A stretch of DNA of 64,000 nucleotides from Caballeronia sordidicola (GCF_001544455.2 NZ_FCOC02000005.1:124001-188000), one strand, 5' to 3'. Numbered from the stretch's first letter, positions 1 through 9,645 are shown. Notes: generated by a model not told the origin, from the letters alone. Program-made: numbers and translations.

Positions 1-1977
1 TATGGCGGCAAGCAATTCTCCGCTTATGCGCATTCGCAAGTCATCATGAAACTCGCGACGCGCTGCTCCGCCGCAGCCGTCTCGGTGATGGTGCCGAACT
101 CGCTGGGTCCCGCTGAATTGCTCATGCATTACGGCACGCAAGCACAAAAGAACCATTACTTGCCGCGCCTTGCGCGTGGCGATGAAATTCCCTGCTTCGC
201 GCTGACAAGTCCCTACGCGGGATCAGACGCGGCCGCGATCCCGGATATCGGCATTGTTTGCAACGGCGTGCACGAAGGCCGCGAAACGCTCGGATTCCGC
301 GTGACCTGGGAAAAACGCTACATTACGCTCGGCCCCATTGCGACGGTGCTTGGCCTTGCGTTTCGCGTGCTCGATCCCGACCATCTGCTTGGTCCTGCCG
401 ACGAACCCGGCATCACCTGCGCGCTGATTCCAACCCGTCATCCCGGGGTGAACATCGGGCGGCGTCACTGGCCCCTCAATGCGGTGTTCCAGAACGGCCC
501 GAATTGGGGCCGCGACGTTTTCATTCCGATGGACTGGGTGATCGGCGGACGCGAGCAAGTCGGCAACGGCTGGCGCATGCTGATGGAATGTCTCGCGGCG
601 GGACGGGCGATCTCGCTGCCGTCGTCGAACGTGGGAATGGCCAAGCTCGCGGTGCGCGGCACGGGCGCCTATTCGGCGGTGCGCCGCCAGTTCCGCACGG
701 CCATCGGCAAGTTTGAAGGCGTGCAGGAAGCGCTCGGGCGCATGGGCGGCAATCTGTATGTAATGGACGCAGCGCGGCGCCTGTCGGCGCAAGCGGTCGA
801 CCTGGGCGAGAAACCGTCGGTGATTTCCGCGATCGCGAAATATCACATCACCGAACGCGTGCGCAAGGTCATCAACGACGGCATGGATGTGGTGGCGGGC
901 AAAGGCATCTGCATGGGACCGTCGAATTTCCTGGCGCGCGCTTATCAGCAAGTGCCCATTTCCATCACGGTGGAAGGCGCGAATATCCTGACGCGCAGCC
1001 TCATCATCTTCGGCCAGGGTGCGATCCGCTGTCATCCGTATGTGCTCAAGGAAATGGCGGCGACACAAAACACGGACCACGCGCGCGGCCTCGCCGAGTT
1101 CGATAACGCCTTCTTCGGCCACGCGAGGTTTACCGCGTCGAACATGATGCGCAGCTTCGTGTTCGCGCTAGGTGCAAGCGCGCTGATTGCGAAACCGCGC
1201 CGTGCCGATGCGCGCCTCGTACCCTACTACCGCGCATCGACTCGCATGGCGACGGTCTTTGCACTGCTGGCCGATGTCTCCATGTTCGTGCTCGGTGGCG
1301 AGTTGAAGCGGCGCGAACGCTTGTCGGCGAGACTCGGCGATATCCTTTCGCAGCTCTATCTGATTTCGGCGACGCTCAAGCGCTTCGAGGACGACGGCCG
1401 TCCCGAAGCCGACTTGCCGCTCGTTCAATGGGGCGTCGAAGACGCGCTGCATCAGGCGCAAAGCGCTTTCGACGCCGTGCTGTCCAACTATCCGAACCGG
1501 CTCGCCGCCGGTTTCGTGCGTGCGCTCGCGTTTCCGTTCGGCATGCCGCATCGCGTGCCGGGTGATCGGCTCGGAACCTCGATCGCGGAACTGATGACCA
1601 CGCCCGGCGAAGCACGCGAACGCCTGATCGCGGATTCCTATGCGCCCGATGCGAATGTCGATCCGATGGGTTACGGCGAGCTGATGTTCGCGTTGAGCCC
1701 GCACTATGCGCAAATCGAGCACAAGCTGCGGGACGCGGTCAGGTCGAAACAGATCCCGCCGATGCCCCAAAGCCTGATCGAGCTGAAAGCATGGGCGGCG
1801 GCCTGCGAGGCAAGCGGGTTGATCGATGCGAATGAAGCTGAGGTACTCTCCGACTACGCGCGTTACGGCGCGGAAGTCGTGAAGGTGGACGACTTCGGGG
1901 CGGATTTCGGTATGCTCGATGCGTTGCAGAAGCGCCATCAGGCGCTCGCGAACGAGCCAGAGGATATCCCGGCATGA
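1..1977 (+). CDS. fadE: acyl-CoA dehydrogenase, FadE type (5' end outside window)
   Basis: Catalyses the first step of fatty acyl-CoA beta-oxidation, FAD-dependent formation of the trans-2-enoyl-CoA. The frame is open from base 1, so the gene begins upstream; 658 residues are visible. The visible N-terminus (YGGKQFSAYAHSQ) falls in the middle of the usual acyl-CoA dehydrogenase domain. The long C-terminal part (for example FPFGMPHRVPGDRLG and the terminal VDDF segment) is the DUF1974 extension typical of the roughly 800-residue FadE family rather than short 380-residue dehydrogenases. The next gene starts 38 bases downstream, followed by MaoC and thiolase genes with overlapping start and stop codons, so this looks like the first visible gene of a beta-oxidation operon. 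Confidence 0.9.
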   Translation, partial: YGGKQFSAYAHSQVIMKLATRCSAAAVSVMVPNSLGPAELLMHYGTQAQKNHYLPRLARGDEIPCFALTSPYAGSDAAAIPDIGIVCNGVHEGRETLGFRVTWEKRYITLGPIATVLGLAFRVLDPDHLLGPADEPGITCALIPTRHPGVNIGRRHWPLNAVFQNGPNWGRDVFIPMDWVIGGREQVGNGWRMLMECLAAGRAISLPSSNVGMAKLAVRGTGAYSAVRRQFRTAIGKFEGVQEALGRMGGNLYVMDAARRLSAQAVDLGEKPSVISAIAKYHITERVRKVINDGMDVVAGKGICMGPSNFLARAYQQVPISITVEGANILTRSLIIFGQGAIRCHPYVLKEMAATQNTDHARGLAEFDNAFFGHARFTASNMMRSFVFALGASALIAKPRRADARLVPYYRASTRMATVFALLADVSMFVLGGELKRRERLSARLGDILSQLYLISATLKRFEDDGRPEADLPLVQWGVEDALHQAQSAFDAVLSNYPNRLAAGFVRALAFPFGMPHRVPGDRLGTSIAELMTTPGEARERLIADSYAPDANVDPMGYGELMFALSPHYAQIEHKLRDAVRSKQIPPMPQSLIELKAWAAACEASGLIDANEAEVLSDYARYGAEVVKVDDFGADFGMLDALQKRHQALANEPEDIPA

Positions 1978-2014
1978 TCCTTCAAACAGGCGTGCAAACG
2001 CGCATCGGGCAGTC

Positions 2015-3445
2015 ATGAAAGACCGCTATCTGGACTTCGTCAATAAACCGTTCGGCGCGAGCGTCGCGCGATCCATCGGATTGCCGCGCCCGGAAGTGCT
2101 GCGCCGGCACGCGAAAGGCCAAAGTGAATTTGGTGGAATCGCGGCCATTGGCGCGGGTCCGTCGCCCACGCTTTTCGAGCCGCTGATGACGCTGCTGGGT
2201 TCTATCGGCATGACGAGTGTCGCGCATGAAAGTGCGCTGGACTGGCTTCAAGTGGCAGCGCGGCACGGCGCCATGAGCGGCCGCTTCGAGCCGCGTGCGC
2301 CCGATGCGCCGCCGAACGATCGCGTACAAGCGCTTATCTTCGATGCAACCGGCATAACCGACAGCACGCAATTGCATGGGCTCTTCGGCTTCTTCCACGA
2401 CGCCATCCGGTCGGTTGCAAAAAGTGGCCGCATCATCGTGCTCGGATTGCCGCCGCAGTCTTGCGCGTCGCCGCGAACCTGGACGGCGCAGCGCGCGCTC
2501 GAAGGCCTGACACGCTCGCTTGGCAAGGAAGCGCGCGGCGGCATTTCGTCGAACCTCGTGCAGGTGGAACCCGGCGGCGACATGCAAGGCGCGTTGCGAT
2601 TCCTGCTGTCGCCGCGCTCGGCGTATGTATCGGGACAGGTCGTTCGTATCGATGCAACGCCCGCCTCGCCGCCCGCCGACTGGAATCAGCCACTGGCAGG
2701 CAAGCGTGCTCTGGTCACGGGTGCGGCGCGGGGTATTGGTGCGGCGATTGCGCAGGTGCTGGCCGAGCGCGGCGCGCACGTGATCGGACTCGACGTGCCC
2801 GAGGCGCAAGACGCGCTCGACCAGACCATGCTCGCGCTGGAAGACACCTGGCCGTCGCAAGGCGCGCATACGGCGCTCGTCGCGGATATTGCCGCGACCG
2901 ATGCGCCCGCCACGATTTCAGAGACGCTCGCGGCGCTCGGCGGTATCGATATCGTCGTGCATAACGCCGGCATCACGCGCGACAAGACCATTGCGAAAAT
3001 GACCGAAGCCGCGTGGGACAGCGTAATCGACGTGAATCTCGGCGCACAGGAACGTATCGACGAAGCACTGCTCAATGGCGATGTGCTGCACATGGGCGGC
3101 CGGATCATAGGCGTGTCGTCGATCAGCGGCATTGCGGGTAATTTCGGACAGGCCAACTACGCGACATCGAAAGCCGGCGTGATCGGCCGGGTGCAAGGCA
3201 TGGCCAAGCCGCTGGCCGCGCGAGGCATCACGATCAATGCGGTGGCGCCGGGGTTTATAGAAACCCATATGACCGCGAAAATGCCACTCGCGCTGCGTGA
3301 GGCCGGACGGCGCATGAATTCGATGAGCCAGGGCGGCCTGCCGGTCGACGTGGCCGAGGCCATTGCGTGGCTCGCCAGCCCGGCTTCCAGCGGGATAACC
3401 GGCAACGTGCTGCGCGTATGCGGTCAAAGCCTGATCGGAGCATGA
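2015..3445 (+). CDS. high-molecular-weight 3-oxoacyl-ACP/CoA reductase (two-domain FabG)
   Basis: SDR-family reductase/dehydrogenase acting on 3-oxoacyl or (R)-3-hydroxyacyl thioesters. The product is 476 residues, about twice a normal FabG. Residues 1-225 look like a degenerate Rossmann-type domain without a clear TGxxxGIG motif; residues 228-476 form an intact SDR domain with TGAARGIG (235-242), NAGI (318-321), catalytic Ser369, Tyr382 and Lys386 (YxxxK) and a C-terminal GNVLRVCGQ segment. The ATG at 2015 is chosen because the residues before it are Arg-rich and overlap fadE. The stop codon overlaps the next start (ATGA). This architecture matches the HMwFabG/FabG4 type; whether it runs in the oxidative or reductive direction is inferred from the neighbours. 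Confidence 0.88.
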   Translation: MKDRYLDFVNKPFGASVARSIGLPRPEVLRRHAKGQSEFGGIAAIGAGPSPTLFEPLMTLLGSIGMTSVAHESALDWLQVAARHGAMSGRFEPRAPDAPPNDRVQALIFDATGITDSTQLHGLFGFFHDAIRSVAKSGRIIVLGLPPQSCASPRTWTAQRALEGLTRSLGKEARGGISSNLVQVEPGGDMQGALRFLLSPRSAYVSGQVVRIDATPASPPADWNQPLAGKRALVTGAARGIGAAIAQVLAERGAHVIGLDVPEAQDALDQTMLALEDTWPSQGAHTALVADIAATDAPATISETLAALGGIDIVVHNAGITRDKTIAKMTEAAWDSVIDVNLGAQERIDEALLNGDVLHMGGRIIGVSSISGIAGNFGQANYATSKAGVIGRVQGMAKPLAARGITINAVAPGFIETHMTAKMPLALREAGRRMNSMSQGGLPVDVAEAIAWLASPASSGITGNVLRVCGQSLIGA

Positions 3446-4356
3446 ACGTGATGCCTGCGTCAGGCACGGCGCGCATGCGCACGGTGATCGTCGCGACGCT
3501 GCCGCCGCCGGCGAAGCTATACGGCCGCGCGCTGCAAGGCATTTTCAAACGGACGGGCGCGGGCGCGCAATTGCCGCCGCTGCGGCTCGTGCGTCCCAAT
3601 GTAACGCTCGATGCCGAACAGATCGGCCGTTATGCACGCGTGTGCGGATTCATTCCCGAACATGGCGTGCCGCCCACGTTCCCGCACGTCATGGCGTTTC
3701 CGCTCCATCTGATGCTGCTCACCGATCCCGCGTTTCCGTGGCCCGCGATCGGCCTCGTGCATATATCGAACACGGTGCACATGCGGCGCACCTTGCACGC
3801 GGGACAAGCACTGAGGATCGAAGTGGAAAGCGGCGCGCTTGTTGCGCATGAAAAAGGCCAGGCGTTCAGCTTGCATACACGGATCTATCGCGGTGGCGAA
3901 GCGGTCTGGGATGCCGATAGCGTGTACCTGAAGCGCGGCGCCGCAACTCATGCGGGCCATGCGCCCGTGGTTGAACCGGCGGAGACAAACGCATTGCCCG
4001 TGCTCGTGCGTGAAGCGCGCTGGCAACTGCCCGCGCAACTCGGGCGCGACTACGCCCGAGCATCCGGCGACTTCAATCCGATCCATCTTCATGCGCTCAC
4101 CGCGAAGGCGTTCGGCTTTCCGCGGGCAATCGCCCACGGCATGTGGACGCTTGGCCGCACCGCCGCGGCGCTGCAGCCATCGAAGCAGCTTGGATCGGCG
4201 AACATAAGCGGCGACTTCAAATCGCCCATCTTCCTGCCCGGCGAAACCACGCTCTGGACCGCGGCTTCATCAACGACGGCGCGCGAATTCGAAGTGCGCG
4301 ATCTCGCCGGCAAAAGGCTGCACTTGCGTGGCCACTTCGACTGGGAATTGCAATGA
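3442..4356 (+). CDS. MaoC-like (R)-specific enoyl hydratase/dehydratase
   Basis: Hot-dog fold hydratase of the MaoC/hydratase-2 family, predicted to interconvert trans-2-enoyl-CoA and (R)-3-hydroxyacyl-CoA. The product has 304 residues. The hydratase-2 signature lies near the C-terminus: YARASGDFNPIHLHALTAK, with Asp210 and His215 as the likely catalytic pair, followed by FGFPRAIAHGM. The N-terminal half carries a second, degenerate hot-dog-like segment, giving the double-hot-dog length seen in HtdX-type dehydratases. The gene overlaps its upstream neighbour by ATGA and the downstream thiolase by four bases, so translation is coupled. Substrate chain length cannot be read from the sequence. 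Confidence 0.88.
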   Translation: MNVMPASGTARMRTVIVATLPPPAKLYGRALQGIFKRTGAGAQLPPLRLVRPNVTLDAEQIGRYARVCGFIPEHGVPPTFPHVMAFPLHLMLLTDPAFPWPAIGLVHISNTVHMRRTLHAGQALRIEVESGALVAHEKGQAFSLHTRIYRGGEAVWDADSVYLKRGAATHAGHAPVVEPAETNALPVLVREARWQLPAQLGRDYARASGDFNPIHLHALTAKAFGFPRAIAHGMWTLGRTAAALQPSKQLGSANISGDFKSPIFLPGETTLWTAASSTTAREFEVRDLAGKRLHLRGHFDWELQ

Positions 4357-5660
4357 CCATGAGCGCCCTTCCCGTCGCGCGCCGCGTGGCGATCATCGGC
4401 AGCAACCGGATTCCGTTCGCGCGCTCGAACACGGCGTATGCGGCGGCATCGAATCAGGACATGCTGAGTTTCGCGCTGCAAGGGCTGATAGACCGGTATG
4501 GCCTGCATGGCCTGCGTCTGGGCGAAGTCGCGGCGGGCGCGGTCGTGAAGCACTCGCGCGACTTCAACCTCACGCGCGAGGCCGTGCTCTCGACCACGCT
4601 CGCCAAGGAAACGCCCGCCTACGACGTGAGCCAGGCGTGCGGCACAGGACTCGAAACCGCGATTCTGGTGGCGAACAAGATCGCGCTCGGACAAATCGAT
4701 GCAGGCATTGCAGGCGGTGTCGATACGACTTCGGACGCGCCCATCGGCGTGAATGAAAAGATGCGCAAGATCCTGCTGGAAGCGAACCGCGGCAAATCAG
4801 CGGCGCAACGCGCGAGCGCGCTTCTCAAACTGCGTCCTGGCATGCTCGTGAAACCCGCTCTGCCGCGAAACAGCGAACCGCGCACGGGTCTGTCGATGGG
4901 CGAACACTGCGAACTCATGGCCAAGCGCTGGAAGATCTCGCGCGAGGCGCAGGACGAACTGGCGCTCAACAGTCACCGCAAACTCGCCGCAGCCTACGAG
5001 CGCGGCTTTTTCAACGACATCATGACGCCCTACAAGGGCCTCTCGCGCGACAACATCCTGCGGCCCGATCTCACGGCAGAGCGGCTCGCTGCGCTCAAGC
5101 CCGTGTTCGATCGCGACGCCGGCACGCTCACCGCCGGAAATTCCACGCCGCTGACCGACGGTGCGTCGGCAGTGTTGCTGGCGTCCGAAGAATGGGCTGC
5201 GGCGCGCAACTTGCCGGTACTCGCCTATCTCACGCATTCGGAAACGGCGGCTGTCGATTTCGTCGATAAGAAAGAAGGCCTGCTGATGGCGCCTGCCTAT
5301 GCGGTCCCGCACATGCTCGGTCGCGCAGGGCTCGGACTTGCTGATTTCAGTTTCTACGAGATCCATGAAGCTTTCGCGGCGCAGGTGCTGTGCACGCTCG
5401 CGGCATGGGAAGACGATGAATACTGTCGCACGCAACTGGGTCTCGACAGCCCGTTTGGGTCGATCGACCGTTCGCGCATGAACGTGAACGGCGGATCGCT
5501 CGCGGCGGGCCACCCGTTTGCCGCGACCGGCGGACGAATTCTCGGCGCGCTGGCAAAGCTGCTCGCGGATGAACCGGATACACCCGGCGTGGCCAGGCGT
5601 GGTCTGATCTCGATCTGTGCGGCGGGCGGCCAGGGCGTGGTCGCAATCCTCGAACGATGA
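4353..5660 (+). CDS. fadI: acetyl-CoA C-acyltransferase (thiolase, FadI type)
   Basis: Thiolase that cleaves 3-oxoacyl-CoA with CoA in the last step of beta-oxidation. The 435-residue product matches FadI in length and motifs. The active-site Cys96 lies in VSQACGTGLETA, followed by GGVDTTSDAPIGV. The C-terminal HEAFAAQ and CAAGGQG boxes carry the catalytic His and second Cys, and NVNGGSLAAGHPFAATG is typical. ATG at 4353 overlaps the maoC stop; a second ATG six bases later is possible. It completes a cassette with dehydrogenase, hydratase and reductase in one transcription unit. Confidence 0.9.
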   Translation: MTMSALPVARRVAIIGSNRIPFARSNTAYAAASNQDMLSFALQGLIDRYGLHGLRLGEVAAGAVVKHSRDFNLTREAVLSTTLAKETPAYDVSQACGTGLETAILVANKIALGQIDAGIAGGVDTTSDAPIGVNEKMRKILLEANRGKSAAQRASALLKLRPGMLVKPALPRNSEPRTGLSMGEHCELMAKRWKISREAQDELALNSHRKLAAAYERGFFNDIMTPYKGLSRDNILRPDLTAERLAALKPVFDRDAGTLTAGNSTPLTDGASAVLLASEEWAAARNLPVLAYLTHSETAAVDFVDKKEGLLMAPAYAVPHMLGRAGLGLADFSFYEIHEAFAAQVLCTLAAWEDDEYCRTQLGLDSPFGSIDRSRMNVNGGSLAAGHPFAATGGRILGALAKLLADEPDTPGVARRGLISICAAGGQGVVAILER

Positions 5661-5859
5661 CCATCCACTTCAGTTCATCGGCACCCCCAAGCACATAAAG
5701 TGCTACTCCGTGGAATTTCGGGGCGCTCACAAACGTTGTCACACGGAGAAATATTAGAGCAACGCTCGCTGTGAACTGCGCGACGCCAAAGCGGCCAAAA
5801 ACGGAGAGCTGGACGCAGGACCCCATGTAGAGTCAACGGAACGGACCACGGAGAATTTC

Positions 5860-6885
5860 ATGCATCGACCACGACAGCGTCGTTCGCGCCTCACACTGAA
5901 TCACGCGGCGCAATGCGCGTGGAGCGTGCTGTGCGCGTTTGCGCTGAGCGTGGCCCTGCCCGGACCAGCACGCGCCCAGGAACCTGCCAGCGGGGCCACG
6001 GAAGTCAGCACCGCCGCAATCGCGACGCCATCGTTGCCCACTTCCGCCGCTACGTCCGCCGCCGGTCCCGCGCTTTCGGCCAGCGCCACCGCCGAGCCGC
6101 CGAAAACAGCGGCAGCGCAGGTCGGCAAGCTTTCGCTCGACCGCCAGGTCCGCTGGTTGAGCCGCGCCGCGCGCTCCGGCACGCTCGCGAAAATGAACGA
6201 CGCGGCGCTGGTATCGCTGTTTCAATCGCTCGATCCGCTTGCATTGCCGCGTTACCTGAAGGACGGTCCGAACGGTTATCCGTCATATGAGTTCACCATG
6301 CTGCGGCGCGAGCGCATAGACGGCAGGTGGCCGGATCAGCCCGATCACATGCTGGTGCGCGTCACCCGCGACCCGATGCGCGTCTACGCGAAATGGCTGC
6401 CCGACGGCGATCACGCCGGCCAGGAAATCCTCTACGACGAAACCACGCGCCCCGACGAAATGCTCGGCCATCTCGGCGGCCTGCTCAACGTGGTGACGCT
6501 CTGGACCGCGCTCGACGGGTCGCTCGCGCGCTCTCAATCGCGGCATTCCATTCGCGATCTCGGCACCGAATTCATCACGCAACAGTTCCTTGCGGAAGGC
6601 ACAAAATTTGCCGATGCTGGCGTCACGCGCGCGAACAATATTGAAGTCAAGACCATCGACGGCGCGCGCGTGGTTGCATTCACTTACGAAACGCCTTTCG
6701 GCCAGCCGCAGTTCTACGCGAAGAAAGAAGTGCTCGGGCTCGACCTGAGGCGGCCATACTTTCGCACCGCCGAATCCTTCGATAACGACGGCAATATCTT
6801 TGAAAGCATCGTTTTCCAGAACATCGCGCCAATGGTTTTCGACGACAACACGTTCAGCCCGAAGAACCCGGAATACAAGTTCTAG
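5860..6885 (+). CDS. secreted DUF1571-family protein
   Basis: Predicted exported protein of 341 residues. It has a Sec-type signal peptide (about residues 1-39, hydrophobic core around CAWSVLCAFALSVAL, cleavage near ARA-QE), then an Ala/Thr/Pro-rich linker to about residue 85. The conserved domain follows (EFTMLRRERIDGRW, VRVTRDPMRVYAKWLPDG, EILYDETTRPDEMLGHLGG), as expected for DUF1571, a family of unknown function. A good ribosome site (ACGGAG) precedes the ATG. It is separated from the thiolase operon by 199 bases, so it is probably its own unit. No catalytic residues can be assigned. Confidence 0.75.
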   Translation: MHRPRQRRSRLTLNHAAQCAWSVLCAFALSVALPGPARAQEPASGATEVSTAAIATPSLPTSAATSAAGPALSASATAEPPKTAAAQVGKLSLDRQVRWLSRAARSGTLAKMNDAALVSLFQSLDPLALPRYLKDGPNGYPSYEFTMLRRERIDGRWPDQPDHMLVRVTRDPMRVYAKWLPDGDHAGQEILYDETTRPDEMLGHLGGLLNVVTLWTALDGSLARSQSRHSIRDLGTEFITQQFLAEGTKFADAGVTRANNIEVKTIDGARVVAFTYETPFGQPQFYAKKEVLGLDLRRPYFRTAESFDNDGNIFESIVFQNIAPMVFDDNTFSPKNPEYKF

Positions 6886-7047
6886 GCAGCCGCCACATTA
6901 CGCCGTAAGGATTACGCGACACGGCTTTGTTCCGGTTTTAAGTTTCGCCTAAGACTCAGTCGATACCCTCGCCCCACTTGCATCATGACTGCGGCAGCCA
7001 TATCGCTTGAACGCATAACGAAAAAGCATCATCGAAAGGAGTTCTTC

Positions 7048-7287
7048 ATGAACCTCCGGGACGCATCGGCTCCAGTGCGAGCCATCAAGAGATTACTGAG
7101 CCATCACGAGATCGCGACGCTGCTGCTGTTGCTGCACGCGCCCATCGACGTGCGGGCCGCCACGCCCGATGTCCTGTCGCTCAGCGAATACGGCTACGTG
7201 GAAAGAGTGACGCCCACGCCCGGCGAAGCCAAGTTCCGTTTGACCGCCGACGGCAACGCCGTATTGCGCGGACTTGGAATCAAGTAA
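7048..7287 (+). CDS. small winged-helix-like protein, 79 aa, function unknown
   Basis: The start at 7048 is chosen because AAAGGAG lies at ideal spacing before it. The product is 79 residues, with no signal peptide or membrane segment. The middle is Leu-rich helix (HHEIATLLLLLHAPIDV). The end, SLSEYGYVERVTPTPGEAKFRLTADG, looks like the recognition helix and wing of a MarR/PadR-like winged helix, where EYGYVE and RLTADG resemble the usual GLI.r and yrLT.kG pattern. It could be a small DNA-binding regulator or a partner-binding domain. It lies 79 bases before surE on the same strand. No family name is recognised. Confidence 0.6.
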   Translation: MNLRDASAPVRAIKRLLSHHEIATLLLLLHAPIDVRAATPDVLSLSEYGYVERVTPTPGEAKFRLTADGNAVLRGLGIK

Positions 7288-7366
7288 CGCCGGATCTGAT
7301 CCGCTGGCGTGATCTCTGGAATAATCGATTGACCGGCGTTCGCCTCAATCGAAAAGGAGATCTGCA

Positions 7367-8170
7367 ATGTCTGTTGCAACAGCCGCATTCACATCCGCAG
7401 TACGCCCCCGCCTTCAACGCGTCCTGTTGACCAACGACGACGGTATCGACGCACCCGGCCTTGCGGTGCTCGAAGCGGTCGCAGCGGAAATCGCGGACGA
7501 AGTCTGGGTCGTCGCGCCCGAGCACGATCAAAGCGGCACGTCACACTCCATCAGCCTGCATTCGCCGCTGCGCGTGAGCCAGCACGGCCCTCGCCGCTTC
7601 GGCGTGCTCCGCACACCCGGCGACTGCGTGGTGATGGCAGTGCGCCATCTGATGCAGGACGCGCGCCCTGCGCTCGTGCTTTCCGGTATCAATCGCGGTG
7701 CGAATCTCGGTGTGGAAACCATGTTCTCCGGCACAGTCGGCGCAGCCATGACGGGCTTGCTGCTCGGTTTGCCTTCCATTGCGCTGAGCCAGACCTTCAG
7801 CGATCACGCGAACGTGCGCTGGGATACATCGCGCGAACTCGCGCCGGGCGTGATCGGTCGGCTTGCCGCGATTGCGCACGATGCACCCACGTGCCTCAAC
7901 GTGAACTTTCCGGATGTGGAGGCCTCGGCTGCCGGTCCGCTTACGCCAACGCGGCAAGGCGAGGGCCTGGTGGAAGGTATCGATGTATTGCCCCAGACCG
8001 ATCCGCGCGGACTGCCGTATCACTGGCTGCGATTCAAGCGCGGCGCACGCGAGAACGCGCCCGACAGCGAGACAGCGGCGGTTGCGTCGGGACGGATATC
8101 GGTGACGCCGCTGCACTTCGAGCGAACCGACGAACGTACGTTCGCCGCACTGACAGCTGCACTGCAATGA
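7367..8170 (+). CDS. surE: 5'-nucleotidase SurE
   Basis: Metal-dependent survival-protein phosphatase that removes phosphate from nucleoside monophosphates and short polyphosphate. The product has 267 residues. The SurE signature is at the N-terminus: VLLTNDDGIDAPGL, where the consecutive Asp residues bind metal, then SGTSHSISLHSPLR, GTPGDCV-like TPGDCVVMA, and SGINRGANLG. A strong ribosome site (AAAAGGAG) precedes the ATG. In many proteobacteria surE is followed by pcm, nlpD and rpoS; here the next gene is on the other strand, so this is a stand-alone, possibly second, surE copy. Confidence 0.92.
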   Translation: MSVATAAFTSAVRPRLQRVLLTNDDGIDAPGLAVLEAVAAEIADEVWVVAPEHDQSGTSHSISLHSPLRVSQHGPRRFGVLRTPGDCVVMAVRHLMQDARPALVLSGINRGANLGVETMFSGTVGAAMTGLLLGLPSIALSQTFSDHANVRWDTSRELAPGVIGRLAAIAHDAPTCLNVNFPDVEASAAGPLTPTRQGEGLVEGIDVLPQTDPRGLPYHWLRFKRGARENAPDSETAAVASGRISVTPLHFERTDERTFAALTAALQ

Positions 8171-8200
8171 CACGTTGATTGCACCTCGCGCGCCCTATGA

Positions 8201-9592
8201 TTATTCGGCGGAGCGCGTTTCAGGCTCTTCATCGAAGATCTGGAACTTGCGCATTTTCTCCCACAGCACCTTGCGGCTGATGCCGAGATAACCCGCCGTA
8301 TCCTGACGACGCCACGCGTTGGCGTCGAGCGCAGCAAGCACGCGATTACGCTCGTTCATGTCCCACTTGCTGCGGTCCACGACGACTTGCGCGTTCAGTT
8401 CCGGCGGCAATGGCTGCGTGGTCCGGGCGAGCGCGAGCAGCCGTTGCAGCCGCGCCGTATCCCAGGATCCCACCTGACGCACCGTTACACCGATACGCTC
8501 GGCGAGATTGCGCAACTCGCGGACGTTGCCAGGGAAATAACTGTCGGCGACCGCGTCGGCGAGCCAGTATGGAAGCTCGGGCAACGCGGCGAGTTTCTCC
8601 TGCCCGACCACCTGCGCAATGAACGACTTGAACAACGCGATCTTGTCGAGCGCACCACGTTCTTCGAGCGACGGTATCTTCAGCTCGATCACGGCCAGCC
8701 GATAATAAAGGTCCGCGCGAAACTGCCCGTCCTTCACGAGTTGCGGCAAGTTCCGGTGACTTGCCGCAACCAGCCGGAAATCCACCTTGACGGGTATCGC
8801 CGAGCCAATGCGCGTCACCTCGCTGTCTTCCAGAACGCGCAGCAATTTGACTTGCTGATAAAGCGGCATGTCGCCGATCTCATCAAGGAACAGCGTGCCG
8901 CCATCGGCCTGTTCGAAATAACCCTTGTGCGCGATCACAGCGCCCGTGAACGATCCCTTCGTGTGGCCGAAGAAGAGCGACTCGAATAGACCGTCGGGAA
9001 TCGCGCCGCAATTCACAGGCACGAACGGCCCTCCCGAATAACGCGAATGAAGCGCGTGCAGCATCTGTGCAATGCGTTCCTTGCCAACACCCGTTTCGCC
9101 ATGCACGAGTACGCTGGTATCGCAGTCGGCGAAGGTTTCCACTTCGCGCAGCAAGCTCTGCATGCACTCGGCGTTGGCGATCAACGCGCTTGATTCCGGG
9201 ATCTCTTCACCGTGTGCGCGAAGTTGTTGTGCGAGCTTCGCCACCATGCGGCGCAATTCCGCGCCAGTGAAATCGAGCGGCAGAATATGCGAGTAATCAA
9301 TGGGGAAAACGGCTGCGTCGCGTTCCCGCGGCGCGGCGCCGACCCAGATGACGGGCATGCCGCGATGCGCTTCCCAATCGCGCAACGCAAACGCGCCCGT
9401 ATCGATCACGCTCACGCTTACGATGGCGATCGACTGGCGCTCCGAACCCTGACTCGAAGCGATCGACATGCTATCGGCACGAATCACATCGACTTCGAAA
9501 CTCGACATGCAGCGCACCACTTGCTCGACGATGTCCGCCTTGCCTTCCCATACATAGATATCGAGGTTGTCGATTTTTGCTGCTGGTCTCAT
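8201..9592 (-). CDS. sigma-54-dependent activator linked to the tad pilus operon
   Basis: Predicted bacterial enhancer-binding protein that activates RNA polymerase carrying sigma-54. The product has 463 residues. Residues 1-125 form a receiver-like domain without an obvious phosphoacceptor pocket (pseudo-receiver, VpsR-like). The AAA+ domain follows, with Walker A GETGVGKE (165-172), the sigma-54-contacting loop GSFTGA (213-218) and Walker [12 protein letters not shown] (231-241). The C-terminus carries a Fis-type helix-turn-helix ([10 protein letters not shown]..., [17 protein letters not shown]). It lies 53 bases after tadG on the same strand, so it probably belongs to the pilus operon and may regulate it. 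Confidence 0.9.
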   Translation of the reverse strand: MRPAAKIDNLDIYVWEGKADIVEQVVRCMSSFEVDVIRADSMSIASSQGSERQSIAIVSVSVIDTGAFALRDWEAHRGMPVIWVGAAPRERDAAVFPIDYSHILPLDFTGAELRRMVAKLAQQLRAHGEEIPESSALIANAECMQSLLREVETFADCDTSVLVHGETGVGKERIAQMLHALHSRYSGGPFVPVNCGAIPDGLFESLFFGHTKGSFTGAVIAHKGYFEQADGGTLFLDEIGDMPLYQQVKLLRVLEDSEVTRIGSAIPVKVDFRLVAASHRNLPQLVKDGQFRADLYYRLAVIELKIPSLEERGALDKIALFKSFIAQVVGQEKLAALPELPYWLADAVADSYFPGNVRELRNLAERIGVTVRQVGSWDTARLQRLLALARTTQPLPPELNAQVVVDRSKWDMNERNRVLAALDANAWRRQDTAGYLGISRKVLWEKMRKFQIFDEEPETRSAE

Positions 9593-9645
9593 TGATCGAA
9601 TCTCATGGCGTGGCGTCTCGTCGCTTTGATGCAGATGATGCGGCA

